Notes: generated by a model from the letters alone, not told the origin. Positions 37,460 through 47,602 are shown, counted from the stretch's first letter. The stretch is 64,000 nucleotides of DNA from Chitinophagaceae bacterium (GCA_018335935.1 JAGXRG010000063.1:87474-151473), one strand, 5' to 3'. Made by a program: numbers and translations.

Positions 37460-39325
37460 ATGAAAACAAAACATATTGTATTGTGGAGTTTTTTATTGTT
37501 ACTGAATCTATCTTATGCTCAAACAGATTCTATAAAACTCAACGATTCTATTAACAATCAACTCCTCAATACTTATAACAAAAAAATTGCAGAGTTAGAA
37601 CAACAAAGAATTGATGATTCAATTAAAAAAGCATCTATTGATGAACAATTAAAAAATTTATCCACTGCCGATAATCTTAAAAAAATTGCATTACAAAAAG
37701 AACTTGATGATTTAAATAATAAAGAAGTTATAAGATTACAAGAAAAAAAGAAACGAATAGATTCTTTAAAACTTACAGCAAAACCCTTTGCAGTAAAGGG
37801 CTTCTTTAACGATACACTTTTTCTTATTTATAATAGACTAGGTAGTTTTTCTGCAAACGAAAGGGCCAATGCTATATCTACAAGAATTCATGATATTGCA
37901 GATCAAATTATTACTTCAAAAGATAGTTTAAGCATTATTAAAACAGAATCAAGTTCAGACATTGTAATGGGAGAAAACATTATAATGAGTGTTACTGAGA
38001 ATGATGCTATTTGGAATAATTCAACAACAGATGCTTTAGCTCAGGAGTATAAAATTATTATTGAAAATGCTATAAAAGTTTATAAAGATGAAACCAGCTT
38101 TTCAACCCTTGCAAAAGAAATTGGATTAGCTATTCTTGTTATTATTCTTTTAATTATTGCTTTAAAATATCTAAATAAATTATTCAAATGGAGTTCAGAA
38201 AAAATTATTGAACAAGAAGGCAATTGGATTACTGGAATAAAAATTAGAAATTACACACTATTTGATGCTAAAAGTCAAGTTCAATTATTTACATCTCTTA
38301 ATACTTTAATTAAGTGGCTTGTAATTGCTTTTATCATTTACATTGCACTTCCAATTTTATTTGGCATTTTTCCATGGACCAAAAATTTTGCTGAAACCCT
38401 GTTCAGTTATATTTTAAATCCTCTAAAGAAAATGATGTTGGGTGTTTGGAATTATTTACCCAATTTATTTACCATCATTGTAATTACAATAGTTTTCAAA
38501 TACATTTTAAGAGGAATAAAATTTTTAAAAATTGAAATTGAAAGAGATCAATTAAAGTTACCAGGCTTTTATCCAGATTGGGCAAATCCTACTTATCAAA
38601 TACTAAGAGTATTACTCTATGCTTTTATGTTTATTTTGATTTTTCCTTATTTGCCAGGAAGTGATTCACCCATCTTTCAAGGCGTTTCTGTTTTTCTAGG
38701 ATTCCTATTCACCTTTGGATCTGCAGGTTCTTTATCAAATGTTATTGCTGGTTTAGTACTCACTTATATGAGATTATTTAAACTTGGTGATAGAGTTAAA
38801 ATTGGTGATGTAGTGGGTGATGTAATTGAGAAAAATTTATTAGTTACCAGAATTAGAACCATTAAAAATGAAATTATTTCAATTCCTAACTCTACTGTTA
38901 TGAGCAGTCATACCATTAATTATAGTAGTGAAACAAACGATAAGGGTTTAATTATGCATACCACAGTTACCATTGGTTATGATGTGCCTTGGAAAAAAAT
39001 GCATGAGGCATTATTAACAGCTGCTGATAGAACTCATTTATTATTGAAAGATCCCAAACCATTTGTACTGCAAACCAGTTTAGATGATTTCTATGTTTCT
39101 TATCAAATTAATGCTTATACCAAAGAAGCCAATAAGCAAGCTACTATTTATTCTGATTTGCATCAACATATTCAAGATTGTTGTAACGAAATGGGCATTG
39201 AAATTCTTTCACCTCATTATCGTGCTGCTAGAGATGGCAATATGATTACTATTCCTGCCAATTATTTAGATAAAGATTATATTGCACCTAGTTTTAATGT
39301 ATCTGTAAAAAATGAAAACAAATAA
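37460..39325 (+). CDS. MscS-family mechanosensitive channel, large form
   Basis: Inner-membrane channel opened by membrane tension at hypo-osmotic shock. A signal peptide (1-20) precedes a charged, coiled-coil periplasmic stretch (about 25-90), several membrane helices and a C-terminal MscS core containing the pore helix with its Gly/Ala pattern (GFLFTFGSAGSLSNVIAGLVL) and the beta domain RLFKLGDRVKIGDVVGDV. At 621 residues it belongs to the longer MscS proteins. It overlaps the next mscS gene by one base (TAATG). Confidence 0.9.
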   Translation: MKTKHIVLWSFLLLLNLSYAQTDSIKLNDSINNQLLNTYNKKIAELEQQRIDDSIKKASIDEQLKNLSTADNLKKIALQKELDDLNNKEVIRLQEKKKRIDSLKLTAKPFAVKGFFNDTLFLIYNRLGSFSANERANAISTRIHDIADQIITSKDSLSIIKTESSSDIVMGENIIMSVTENDAIWNNSTTDALAQEYKIIIENAIKVYKDETSFSTLAKEIGLAILVIILLIIALKYLNKLFKWSSEKIIEQEGNWITGIKIRNYTLFDAKSQVQLFTSLNTLIKWLVIAFIIYIALPILFGIFPWTKNFAETLFSYILNPLKKMMLGVWNYLPNLFTIIVITIVFKYILRGIKFLKIEIERDQLKLPGFYPDWANPTYQILRVLLYAFMFILIFPYLPGSDSPIFQGVSVFLGFLFTFGSAGSLSNVIAGLVLTYMRLFKLGDRVKIGDVVGDVIEKNLLVTRIRTIKNEIISIPNSTVMSSHTINYSSETNDKGLIMHTTVTIGYDVPWKKMHEALLTAADRTHLLLKDPKPFVLQTSLDDFYVSYQINAYTKEANKQATIYSDLHQHIQDCCNEMGIEILSPHYRAARDGNMITIPANYLDKDYIAPSFNVSVKNENK

Positions 39326-40224
39326 TGGAAGAACAACTTTATAAATTTTTGTACAATCCAACAGTTGGAAAAATTGTATCCATTTTTATTGGCATTGCCA
39401 TAATATGGATCATCATAAAAGCATTACAAAAAAATCTTTTTTCAAAAATTAAGGATACCGACAATAGATACAGAGCAAAAAAATTTGGTTCATTTATTGG
39501 TTATTTTTTAACCTTAGTATTAGTTACCATTGTTTATAGTGATAAACTAGGTGGATTAACAGTTGCATTAGGTGTAGCAGGTGCAGGTATTGCTTTTGCT
39601 TTGCAAGAAGTAATTGCATCTTTTGCAGGATGGTTGGCCATTATGTTTGGTGGATTTTATAAAACTGGAGATAGAGTGCAACTTGGAGGAATTAAAGGCG
39701 ATGTAATGGATATAGGTGTTTTAAGAACTACCATTATGGAAACTGGTCAATGGGTGGATGGTGATTTATACAATGGAAGAATTGTTTTAATTGCCAATAG
39801 TTTTGTTTTTAAAGAACCCGTTTTTAATTATAGTGGCGATTTTCCTTTTTTATGGGATGAAATAAAAATACCAATTCAATTTGGTAGTAATTATTCAAAA
39901 ACGAAACAATTATTAGAAAATATTGGTCAGGAAATTGCTGGAGATTTAACCAATCAATCTAGAGATATTTGGATAACACTACAAAGTAAATATCGATTAG
40001 AAGATGCTCAAACCGATCCAATGGTATCAATTATAGCTAATGATAATTGGGTAGAATATACATTACGCTATGTTGTAAGCTATAAAAAACGTAGGGCTAC
40101 AAAAACAGAATTATTTACTAAAATACTTGAGCAAGTTGAAGCCACTAATGGTGAAATTAAATTTGCTTCTGCAACATTCCAATTAGTTCAAGGCTCTGAA
40201 ATAAAAGTTGATTTGAATAAATAA
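39325..40224 (+). CDS. MscS-family mechanosensitive channel, short form
   Basis: A 299-residue MscS protein close in size to E. coli MscS. The pore helix reads LTVALGVAGAGIAFALQEVIASFAGW and is followed by the beta domain GGFYKTGDRVQLGGIKGDV. Its start overlaps the preceding, longer mscS gene, which implies translational coupling and coordinated expression; whether the two mix in one heptamer is unknown. The C-terminal domain is a typical alpha/beta vestibule. Confidence 0.9.
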   Translation: MEEQLYKFLYNPTVGKIVSIFIGIAIIWIIIKALQKNLFSKIKDTDNRYRAKKFGSFIGYFLTLVLVTIVYSDKLGGLTVALGVAGAGIAFALQEVIASFAGWLAIMFGGFYKTGDRVQLGGIKGDVMDIGVLRTTIMETGQWVDGDLYNGRIVLIANSFVFKEPVFNYSGDFPFLWDEIKIPIQFGSNYSKTKQLLENIGQEIAGDLTNQSRDIWITLQSKYRLEDAQTDPMVSIIANDNWVEYTLRYVVSYKKRRATKTELFTKILEQVEATNGEIKFASATFQLVQGSEIKVDLNK

Positions 40225-40230
40225 TTTTTT

Positions 40231-40449
40231 GTGGATAAAAACAATCTTATTAAAGAGTATACAAATGGTGAGATCACAATCGTTTGGCAAAATACCAAAT
40301 GTATTCATTCTGGTATGTGTGTAAAAAAATTATCATTAGTTTTTCAACCCAAATCTCAACCTTGGATAAAAATGGACAATGCCAGTTCTGAAGCTATTGC
40401 TAAAGCTGTAAGCCAATGCCCATCTGGAGCTTTAAGTATAAAAAAGTAA
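40231..40449 (+). CDS. Divergent 4Fe-4S mono-cluster protein
   Basis: A 72-residue protein of the Fer4_19 type, with the pattern C24-x5-C30 (KCIHSGMCVKK), a QPWIKMDNA segment and C63-PSGAL. Three cysteines are seen, as usual in this family, and they probably bind a small Fe-S cluster. The partner is unknown. The start is GTG at 40231, six bases after the mscS stop, so it belongs to the same transcript. It converges with hisIE with only 3 bases between the stops. Confidence 0.8.
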   Translation: MDKNNLIKEYTNGEITIVWQNTKCIHSGMCVKKLSLVFQPKSQPWIKMDNASSEAIAKAVSQCPSGALSIKK

Positions 40450-40452
40450 TTT

Positions 40453-41058
40453 CTATTTTTTAGATTGATGTCTTTCTTCTAAAATTGAAACAATATCACT
40501 CAACTTAAACCCTTTGGCTTGTAATAAAATTAAATAATGAAATAACATATCGGCTGCTTCATTTTTAAATAATTCTTCATCATCATCTTTGGCTTCAATG
40601 ACTAACTCAACAGCTTCTTCTCCTAATTTTTGTGCAATTTTGTTAATGCCTTTTGCAAAGAGTTGACTGGTATATGATTGTTGAGCAGGTTCATTTTTTC
40701 TTGTAGCAATTACATTTTCTAATACAAATAAAAAATCATCTGATTGATTTTTTTCATTCCAACATGTATCAGCACCAGTATGACAAACTGCACGAACTGG
40801 CTTTACTTTAATCAACAAGGTATCATCATCACAATCAAGTTTAATATCTTGTACATATAAATAATTACCACTCTCTTCTCCTTTTGTCCATAACCTGTTT
40901 TTTGTTCTGCTAAAAAAAGTTACTTGCTGAGTTTTTGTAGTTTGATTAAAAGCCTCTTCATTCATAAAACCCAACATCAACACTTTGTTGGTAATACCAT
41001 CTTGAATAATTGCAGGCACTAAACCATCTGCATATTTCTTATAATTAATGTTCATCAT
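40453..41058 (-). CDS. hisI: HisIE, bifunctional PR-AMP cyclohydrolase / PR-ATP pyrophosphatase
   Basis: Carries out steps 2 and 3 of histidine synthesis. The N-terminal HisI part shows [27 protein letters not shown] and the zinc-site CHTGADTCW. The C-terminal HisE part shows [31 protein letters not shown]. Length 201 fits the fused form. It is the last gene of the his operon and overlaps hisF by 4 bases. Confidence 0.96.
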   Translation of the reverse strand: MMNINYKKYADGLVPAIIQDGITNKVLMLGFMNEEAFNQTTKTQQVTFFSRTKNRLWTKGEESGNYLYVQDIKLDCDDDTLLIKVKPVRAVCHTGADTCWNEKNQSDDFLFVLENVIATRKNEPAQQSYTSQLFAKGINKIAQKLGEEAVELVIEAKDDDEELFKNEAADMLFHYLILLQAKGFKLSDIVSILEERHQSKK

Positions 41059-41810
41059 CTTACATAAATATTTTGCTTTTTTAAATAATTTTTTAGCTTA
41101 AAAATTTCTATTTCCTTGTAATGAAATATGCTTGCAGCAAGTGCTGCATCTGCTTTACCTATTTCAAATACTTCTTTAAAATGTTCAACAGTTCCAGCAC
41201 CACCACTTGCAATAATGGGTACATGTAATTGTTCTGAAAGTTGAGCAGTTATATCTAAAGCAAATCCATTTTTTGTACCATCATGATTCATACTCGTTAA
41301 CAAAATTTCTCCAGCACCTAAATCAACAACTTTTTTTGCCCACTCTAAAGTTTGAGTATTTGTTTTGGTTCTCCCTCCATTTAAATACACATACCAATTT
41401 CCATCATTCTCTTGTTTTGTATCAATGGCAAGAACTACACACTGACTTCCAAATACATCACTTATGTTTTTAATTAATTGTGGTTGCTGAAATGCTGCTG
41501 TATTGATAGAAATTTTATCGGCACCATGTTGTAATAAAGCCTCAACATCTTGTACACTTTTGATTCCACCGCCTACTGTAAATGGAATATTAATATGAGC
41601 AGCAATTTGTTTTACTAAGGCAATTAATGTTTGTCTTTTTTCAATTGTTGCAGTAATATCTAAAAACACCAACTCGTCAATGCCTTGTTGGGCATACAAC
41701 ATAGCCAATTCAACAGGATTACCAGCATCTTTAATTCCTTCGAAATTGATGCCTTTTACTGTTCTCCCATCTTTAATATCTAAACAAGCTATAATTCTTT
41801 TTGTAAGCAC
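41055..41810 (-). CDS. hisF: HisF, imidazole glycerol phosphate synthase cyclase subunit
   Basis: TIM-barrel cyclase converting PRFAR and the ammonia delivered by HisH to imidazole glycerol phosphate and AICAR. The N-terminal [16 protein letters not shown] holds the catalytic aspartate; [19 protein letters not shown] and IIASGGAG give the phosphate sites. Length 251 is normal. It is separated from hisA by 3 bases. Confidence 0.97.
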   Translation of the reverse strand: MLTKRIIACLDIKDGRTVKGINFEGIKDAGNPVELAMLYAQQGIDELVFLDITATIEKRQTLIALVKQIAAHINIPFTVGGGIKSVQDVEALLQHGADKISINTAAFQQPQLIKNISDVFGSQCVVLAIDTKQENDGNWYVYLNGGRTKTNTQTLEWAKKVVDLGAGEILLTSMNHDGTKNGFALDITAQLSEQLHVPIIASGGAGTVEHFKEVFEIGKADAALAASIFHYKEIEIFKLKNYLKKQNIYVR

Positions 41811-41813
41811 TTT

Positions 41814-42539
41814 TTATAATTGTTGATTAATAGATTGTAACTCTTCTAAGCTGATTAAATTTTCATAAATCGCTTTGCCTATAATAACTCCAGAGCATCC
41901 AATTTTTTTAAGTTGATGTACATCATCTATAGAACTTACTCCACCACTTGCAATAAAATTGAGTTGAGGATGATGATAGATTATTTTTTTGTACAATTCA
42001 ATTGAAGGACCTTGCATCATCCCATCTTTAGAAATATCAGTACAAAATATATTATTAATTCCGAGTTGTTTCATTTGTTGAACAAAATCAAAAATGTTGA
42101 GTCCACCATCTTTCAACCAACCATTAATTTTAATTTGTTCATCCAGCACATCTGCTGCAATTAGAAATTTATCAGCTCCAATCTCTTTAACCCATTCTTT
42201 TAGAAGCTCAATATTTTTAACAGCTAAACTACCAACAGTTACATATGTTGAACCAGCATTTAAAACAGCTTCTACATCAGTTAAAGTTTTAACTCCACCA
42301 CCAAAATCAATTATCAAATTTGTTTCATTAGCAATATTTTCCAAAACTTTAATATTTTGAATAGCACCAGCTTTGGCACCATCTAAATCAACAATATGCA
42401 ATCGTTGTAAACCAGCATCAGCAAATTGTTTAGCTACATCAACAGGATTGTTGTTGTAAATTTTTTGTTGTTTGTAATCACCTTTGGTGAGTCTTACACA
42501 TTTGCCATTGATAATATCAATTGCCGGAATAATAATCAT
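41814..42539 (-). CDS. hisA: HisA, ProFAR isomerase
   Basis: TIM-barrel Amadori isomerase of step 4. The N-terminal IIPAIDIINGKCVRLTKGDY has the catalytic Asp; FGGGVKTL, DISKDGMMQGP and IASGGVSS complete the barrel. Length 241 is normal. Its start overlaps the hisH stop by 4 bases. The HisA/HisF pair shows the internal half-barrel duplication of these proteins. Confidence 0.97.
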   Translation of the reverse strand: MIIIPAIDIINGKCVRLTKGDYKQQKIYNNNPVDVAKQFADAGLQRLHIVDLDGAKAGAIQNIKVLENIANETNLIIDFGGGVKTLTDVEAVLNAGSTYVTVGSLAVKNIELLKEWVKEIGADKFLIAADVLDEQIKINGWLKDGGLNIFDFVQQMKQLGINNIFCTDISKDGMMQGPSIELYKKIIYHHPQLNFIASGGVSSIDDVHQLKKIGCSGVIIGKAIYENLISLEELQSINQQL

Positions 42540-43123
42540 GATTTTTCAATAAAATTTTTTAAAATAATAGTTCCTACTTCACTTGACTTTTCAGGATGAA
42601 ATTGTACTCCATAAAAATTATTTTTTTGCAATGCTGCACTATAAGGTAATATATAATTGGTTTGTGCAATAGTATTTTCACAGATTGTTGCATAATAACT
42701 ATGAACACTATAAACAAAAGCAGGTTCAAGTAAAGTATCAAATAAAATTGAGTTGAAATTGTAAATTGTATTCCACCCAACATGTGGCACTTTTATATGT
42801 GTGGATTGAAATTTTTTGACTTCAACATCAAAAATATTTAGACAATTAGTATTGCCTTCTTCTGTTGATTTACACATTAATTGCATTCCCAAACAAATAC
42901 CAAAAAATGGTTGTGTTAATGTAGGAATGAGCTGATCTAATTTTTTTTCTTTTAAATATTGCATGGCAGCTTGTGCATGACCCACTCCAGGAAAAATAAT
43001 CTTATCGGCACTGTTGATAGTTTCAATATCATCAGATACAATTGCATCTATTCCTATTCTCTGTAAAGCAAATAGCACACTTTGTGTATTGCCAGCATTA
43101 TATTTTATTATTACAACATTCAT
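42536..43123 (-). CDS. hisH: HisH, IGP synthase glutamine amidotransferase subunit
   Basis: Class I glutamine amidotransferase feeding ammonia to HisF. The nucleophile Cys is in PFFGICLGMQLM, and the His-Glu of the triad is in GVQFHPEKSSEVG. The N-terminus NVVIIKYNAGNTQSV is a variant of the usual IIDYGxGN. Length 195 is normal. It starts directly after the hisB stop. Confidence 0.96.
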   Translation of the reverse strand: MNVVIIKYNAGNTQSVLFALQRIGIDAIVSDDIETINSADKIIFPGVGHAQAAMQYLKEKKLDQLIPTLTQPFFGICLGMQLMCKSTEEGNTNCLNIFDVEVKKFQSTHIKVPHVGWNTIYNFNSILFDTLLEPAFVYSVHSYYATICENTIAQTNYILPYSAALQKNNFYGVQFHPEKSSEVGTIILKNFIEKS

Positions 43124-44263
43124 TTATAATACTCCTTTTGTTGATGGTAATGTTGAGTTATTGATATCTCTTCGAATAGCCATTTTTATTGCTTTAGCAA
43201 ATGCTTTAAAAATGGATTCTATTTTATGATGTTCATTTATTCCTTCTGCTTTGATATTTAAATTGCACTTTGCTGCATCACTAAAAGATTTAAAAAAATG
43301 GAAAAACATTTCAGTGGGCATATCTCCAATTTTTTCTCGTTTAAAATCTGCCTCCCAAACCATCCATGGTCTACCCCCAAAATCAATAGCTACTTGTGCT
43401 AGACAATCATCCATGGGCAATAAAAATCCATAACGTTCTATTCCTTTTTTGTTTCCTAAAGCTTGTAAAAAAATCTCACCTAGTGCAATACCAATATCTT
43501 CAATAGTGTGGTGTTCGTCAACTTGCAAATCGCCATTACATTCAATAGCAAGATCAATTTGAGCATGTTTAGCAATTTGATCGAGCATATGATTAAAGAA
43601 CTCTAACCCAGTTTTGTTGTTAGCATTTCCAACTCCATCTAAATTAATTTCAATGGTAATTTTTGCTTCGTTAGTATTTCTTTCATGTACTATTTTTCTT
43701 GGAGGAAGTTTTAAATACTCATAAACATTAGTCCAACTTTTTGTTTCCAATACAACAATTTCATTTTTCCAAATTGATATATCATTAGATTCTTCAACCC
43801 CAAGTTGTTCATCTTCTTTTAACCAAATTCCTTTACAGTTAAGGTTTTTAGCCAATTGCATATCGGTAATTCTATCGCCAATGACGAAAGAATTTTTTAA
43901 ATCATAATTATGTTCATTAAAATATTTAGTGAGTAAGCCTGTTGCAGGCTTTCTGGTATTAGCTTTTTCTTCAGGCAAGGTTTTATCTATAATAACTTCA
44001 GAAAAATGTATATTTTCATTGGCTAAGCTGTGCATGATAAAATCTTGAACAGGCCAAAATGTTTTTTCAGGAAATGAGGCAGTGCCTAACCCATCTTGAT
44101 TAGTTACCATTACTAATTCATAATCTAACTCCTCGGCAATCATTCTTAAATAATAAAAAACACTTGGATAAAACTCCAATTTATCAAAACTGTCAATCTG
44201 ATAAGTGGGTGGCACTTCTTTAATAATAGTTCCATCTCTATCTACAAATAAAACTTTTTTCAT
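43124..44263 (-). CDS. hisB: HisB, bifunctional histidinol phosphatase / IGP dehydratase
   Basis: The N-terminal HAD phosphatase has D8-R-D10-GT as its nucleophile motif and removes phosphate from histidinol phosphate (step 8). The C-terminal imidazoleglycerol-phosphate dehydratase (step 6) has the metal motifs [15 protein letters not shown] and [12 protein letters not shown]. The 379-residue fusion is the form known from enterobacteria and many Bacteroidota. It overlaps hisC by 4 bases. Confidence 0.96.
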   Translation of the reverse strand: MKKVLFVDRDGTIIKEVPPTYQIDSFDKLEFYPSVFYYLRMIAEELDYELVMVTNQDGLGTASFPEKTFWPVQDFIMHSLANENIHFSEVIIDKTLPEEKANTRKPATGLLTKYFNEHNYDLKNSFVIGDRITDMQLAKNLNCKGIWLKEDEQLGVEESNDISIWKNEIVVLETKSWTNVYEYLKLPPRKIVHERNTNEAKITIEINLDGVGNANNKTGLEFFNHMLDQIAKHAQIDLAIECNGDLQVDEHHTIEDIGIALGEIFLQALGNKKGIERYGFLLPMDDCLAQVAIDFGGRPWMVWEADFKREKIGDMPTEMFFHFFKSFSDAAKCNLNIKAEGINEHHKIESIFKAFAKAIKMAIRRDINNSTLPSTKGVL

Positions 44264-45312
44264 GTGTTATAAGTGTTGAGTGATTGTAATAAATTTTCAT
44301 TCTCATCTGGTGTTCCAATTGTTATTCTTAAACAATTAGTGCAACCAATTTCTTTGGTTCTATTTCTTATCACTATTCCTCTTGAGATAAGAAATTCATA
44401 TAAGTGATTGGCATTTGCAACTTTTATCAAAATAAAATTCGCATCGGATGGATATATTTTTTTAACAAATGAAAATTTCTTTAAACTTTTTATGAGTAGT
44501 TCTCTTTCTTGGATGGTGATTCTAATCCATTCATTCACCAAATCCAATTGATTTAAAGCAGTCAGAGCAATTTTTTGTGAGGCTTCATTAATATTATAAG
44601 GAGGTTTTACTTTATTAATAATATCAATAATTTGCATGGATGCATAACACAATCCCAATCTTAATGCTGCCAGTCCCCAGGCTTTAGATAGTGTTTGCAA
44701 AACCACCAAATTCGGAAATTCAGTAAGCAGTTGTATAAATGAAGTTTGTTTTGAATAATTGATATAAGCTTCATCAACCACAACTAATCCATTAAACTGT
44801 TGCAATAATATTTCAACATCAGATTTGTTAATACTATTACCTGTAGGATTATTAGGTGAACAAATAAAAATGAGTTTTGTGTTTTCATCAATGACTTTTA
44901 AAATACCTTCAACATTTAATTGAAATGTGTCAGTTAAAGGCACTTGCTGAACAGCCACGTCGTTAATTGCTGCATTTACTGAATACATTCCATAAGTAGG
45001 CGGACAAATAATAACATTATCAATTGATGGATTACAACAGATTCTAAACAATAAATCAATCAACTCATCACTACCATTTCCAATAGCTATATTTTCTGCA
45101 GGAACCCCTTTTATTTTTGCCAATTGAAATTTTAATTGCCATTGCAAGGGATCTGGGTAACGATTATAATTTTCATCAAATGGAGAACCAAATGCATTTT
45201 CATTGGCATCTAAAAATACTGAAGCACTACCAGTAAACTCATGTCGAGCAGAAGTGTAAGGCTTCAGCTCTTGTATATTTTTTCGTAAGATGTTTTCTAA
45301 ACTAAATTTCAT
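44260..45312 (-). CDS. hisC: HisC, histidinol-phosphate aminotransferase
   Basis: PLP-dependent class I/II aminotransferase of step 7. [12 protein letters not shown] at the N-terminus, [10 protein letters not shown], the [10 protein letters not shown] aspartate, and the PLP lysine in [19 protein letters not shown] are all visible. Length 350 is normal. Its start overlaps the hisD end by 11 bases, suggesting translational coupling. Confidence 0.96.
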   Translation of the reverse strand: MKFSLENILRKNIQELKPYTSARHEFTGSASVFLDANENAFGSPFDENYNRYPDPLQWQLKFQLAKIKGVPAENIAIGNGSDELIDLLFRICCNPSIDNVIICPPTYGMYSVNAAINDVAVQQVPLTDTFQLNVEGILKVIDENTKLIFICSPNNPTGNSINKSDVEILLQQFNGLVVVDEAYINYSKQTSFIQLLTEFPNLVVLQTLSKAWGLAALRLGLCYASMQIIDIINKVKPPYNINEASQKIALTALNQLDLVNEWIRITIQERELLIKSLKKFSFVKKIYPSDANFILIKVANANHLYEFLISRGIVIRNRTKEIGCTNCLRITIGTPDENENLLQSLNTYNT

Positions 45313-46597
45313 TATTGTCTATTTCTTGTAATCGAATACTGATGGCATTTTTATGTGCTTGAAGTCCTTCATGTTCAGCCATTACCTCAACAGTTTTACC
45401 AATATTTTTTAACCCTGTTTTATTGATTTTTTGAAAAGTAATTTTCTTATAAAAACTATCTAATGAAACACCACTATAAGCATTTGCAAATCCATTTGTA
45501 GGCAAAGTATGATTAGTTCCCGAAGCATAATCACCAGCACTTTCAGGAGAATAGTTACCCAAAAAAACACTACCTGCATTAACTATTTTTTCTGCTAATT
45601 GTTCAGCAGCATCACTTGAAATAATTAAATGTTCAGGTGCATACTCATTCAACAAATCAAAAGCTTTATTTGCATCAATAATAACTATTGCAAGGCTATT
45701 TTGTAAAGCTTGTTGAGCAATATCTTTTCTTGGCAACAGTTTAATTTGTTCTTGCAAACAATCTTTAATTTCTTCTACTATTTGATTTGTTCTTGCTACT
45801 AAAACAACTTGACTATCTACACCGTGTTCTGCTTGACTTAATAAATCAGCAGCAACAAATTTTGGAACACAAGTATCATCAGCATAAATAGCCACTTCAC
45901 TAGGACCAGCAGGCATATCAATAGCAACTCCTTTTGAATTGATGAGTTGTTTAGCAACAGTTACATATTGATTTCCTGGACCAAATATTTTATGCACTTT
46001 AGGAATCGATTTTGTACCAAAGGCCATCGCTGCTATAGCTTGCACTCCTCCCAGTTTAAATATTTTTTTAATGCCTAAAATATTAGCAACATATAAAATT
46101 GCAGGATGAATATTTCCTAATTTGTCTGGCGGTGTACAAACAATAATTTCTTTACATCCTGCAATTAACGCAGGAATGCCTAACATTAATAAGGTTGAAA
46201 ATAAAGGAGCTATACCTCCAGGAATATATAGTCCAACCTTTTCTATAGCTATAGATTCTCTCCAACAAAGAACACCAGTTGAAGTTTCAATTTTAATTAT
46301 AGACTCTTTTTGGGTTGAATGAAATTTCCAAATATTTTCTTTAGCAACTGCAATAGCTGTTTTAAGCTCTTCATCAATTTGAGCACATGCAATATCCATC
46401 TCTTGTTGAGTTACAGCTAGCTCATCAATTAACACTCCATCAAATTGTTGGGTGTATTTTTTGATAGCCAAATCTCCATTTGTTTTTACATCTTCTACTA
46501 TTGTAGTAACAACATTTTGAATAGATGATAAATCAATGGTGGGTCTTTTCAAAATATTGTCCCATTCTTGTTGTTGAGGTTCTATAAAAAGTTTCAT
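45302..46597 (-). CDS. hisD: HisD, histidinol dehydrogenase
   Basis: Zinc-dependent NAD oxidoreductase converting histidinol to histidine in two steps. Motifs include GLYIPGG, the IFGPGNQYVTVAKQ segment, DMPAGPSEVAIYAD, LLSQAEHGVDSQV and TNHTLPTNGFANAYSGVS with its metal His. I take the ATG at 46597 (431 residues), 13 bases after the hisG stop; the longer frame begins with a TTG inside hisG. Confidence 0.96.
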   Translation of the reverse strand: MKLFIEPQQQEWDNILKRPTIDLSSIQNVVTTIVEDVKTNGDLAIKKYTQQFDGVLIDELAVTQQEMDIACAQIDEELKTAIAVAKENIWKFHSTQKESIIKIETSTGVLCWRESIAIEKVGLYIPGGIAPLFSTLLMLGIPALIAGCKEIIVCTPPDKLGNIHPAILYVANILGIKKIFKLGGVQAIAAMAFGTKSIPKVHKIFGPGNQYVTVAKQLINSKGVAIDMPAGPSEVAIYADDTCVPKFVAADLLSQAEHGVDSQVVLVARTNQIVEEIKDCLQEQIKLLPRKDIAQQALQNSLAIVIIDANKAFDLLNEYAPEHLIISSDAAEQLAEKIVNAGSVFLGNYSPESAGDYASGTNHTLPTNGFANAYSGVSLDSFYKKITFQKINKTGLKNIGKTVEVMAEHEGLQAHKNAISIRLQEIDNNEI

Positions 46598-46610
46598 TAT
46601 TAATTTTAAT

Positions 46611-47462
46611 TTAAACAATCATTTTTTCAATAGGTAGTACTAATATTCCCTCAGCTTCATATTGTTTTAATTTTTCAATAACATCCCAAAATTCATTTTC
46701 GTTAACAACTGTTTGAACACTGCTCCAACCATTTTCTGCTAAAGGCACCACTGTAGGACTCTTCATACCTGGCAATAGTTTTGAAATATTTTCAAGCTGA
46801 TGAGTGGGAGCATTCATCATTATGTATTTATTGTTTTTAGCAGTTTTAACAGCATTAATTCGTAACAATAATTTATTGAGTAAGTCAGTTTTTTCTGAGG
46901 CAAGATTTTTATTGACAGCTAGTACAGCTTCTGAAGCCAATACCACTTCAACTTCTTTTAAGCCATTAGTAAAAAGTGTACTTCCACTACTCACTAAATC
47001 ACAAACAGCTTCTGCCAAACCAATGCTAGGTGCAATTTCTACAGAACCGCTGATTTCATGAATTTCAGCAGTAGCATTGTTTTTATTTAAATATTGTTGA
47101 AGAATATTAGGATACGTAGTAGCAATTTTTAAGTGGTTTAAACTTTGCAGATCTTCATACACAAAAGATTTCGGAACAGCAATACTCAATCTACATTTGC
47201 CAAAGCCTAATCGAAAGATGATGTCTATTTCTTTTGCTTTTTCAAGCAACACATTTTCACCAACAATACCAATGTCTGCAACTCCATCAAATACATATTG
47301 AGGAATATCATCATCTCGTAAAAAGAAAACTTCTAAAGGAAAATTTTCAGCTTTAGTCTTTAATTGCCCGTACCCATTATTCAATTGAATACCACATTCT
47401 TTAAGTAGTTTCACGGAATCTTCGTACAATCTTCCAGACTTTTGAACTGCAATTCTTAACAT
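46611..47462 (-). CDS. hisG: HisG, ATP phosphoribosyltransferase (long form)
   Basis: Committing step of histidine synthesis. The 283-residue length and a C-terminal regulatory domain (about 215-283) mark the long, self-contained, histidine-inhibited type, so no HisZ is needed. RIAVQKSGRLYEDSVKLL, DIGIVGENVL and the PRPP-loop-like DLVSSGSTLFTNGL are visible. It is the first structural gene of the his operon and lies behind the attenuator at 47484-47602. Confidence 0.96.
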   Translation of the reverse strand: MLRIAVQKSGRLYEDSVKLLKECGIQLNNGYGQLKTKAENFPLEVFFLRDDDIPQYVFDGVADIGIVGENVLLEKAKEIDIIFRLGFGKCRLSIAVPKSFVYEDLQSLNHLKIATTYPNILQQYLNKNNATAEIHEISGSVEIAPSIGLAEAVCDLVSSGSTLFTNGLKEVEVVLASEAVLAVNKNLASEKTDLLNKLLLRINAVKTAKNNKYIMMNAPTHQLENISKLLPGMKSPTVVPLAENGWSSVQTVVNENEFWDVIEKLKQYEAEGILVLPIEKMIV

Positions 47463-47483
47463 GTTATTTTAAATTTTAGACAT

Positions 47484-47510
47484 AAAAAAAGCTTACCAAA
47501 TGGTAAGCTT
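47484..47510 (-). terminator. Attenuator terminator of the his operon
   Basis: On the minus strand AAGCTTACC (47510-47502) pairs with GGTAAGCTT (47497-47489) around a 4-base loop, followed by a run of seven Ts (47490-47484). It is a strong intrinsic terminator 21 bases before the hisG start, so it must be bypassed for the operon to be expressed. Its left arm can pair instead with GGTAAGCT in the leader (47557-47550). Confidence 0.9.
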
Positions 47511-47542
47511 CTCTTTTGAAATTATATTTAGTTAAATACATA

Positions 47543-47602
47543 TCAGCACAGCTTACCTAGTGGTAAAACATGATGATGATGTATGTTAACGATTTGTTTC
47601 AT
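47543..47602 (-). CDS. hisL: His operon leader peptide
   Basis: A 19-residue frame from ATG at 47602 to TGA at 47543 encodes MKQIVNIHHHHVLPLGKLC. Four consecutive His codons (47581-47570) stand directly before the first arm of a hairpin. This is the arrangement of classical ribosome-mediated attenuation: charged tRNA-His lets the ribosome run through and the terminator forms; scarcity stalls it on the His codons. The peptide itself needs no function. The start has no Shine-Dalgarno, as usual in this phylum. Confidence 0.88.
   Translation of the reverse strand: MKQIVNIHHHHVLPLGKLC
47550..47566 (-). promoter_or_regulatory. Pause hairpin and antiterminator arm of the his attenuator
   Basis: On the minus strand TTACC (47566-47562, arm 1) can pair with GGTAA (47557-47553, arm 2). 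Arm 2 extended to GGTAAGCT (47557-47550) is perfectly complementary to AGCTTACC (47509-47502, arm 3), the left half of the terminator. A ribosome stalled on the His codons would cover arm 1, free arm 2, and let 2:3 form, blocking the 3:4 terminator. Confidence 0.82.

Noticed and set aside
40230..40238. Perfect DnaA box TGTGGATAA
   Set aside because: A single site inside the start of the Fe-S protein gene, without other boxes nearby; treated as chance.
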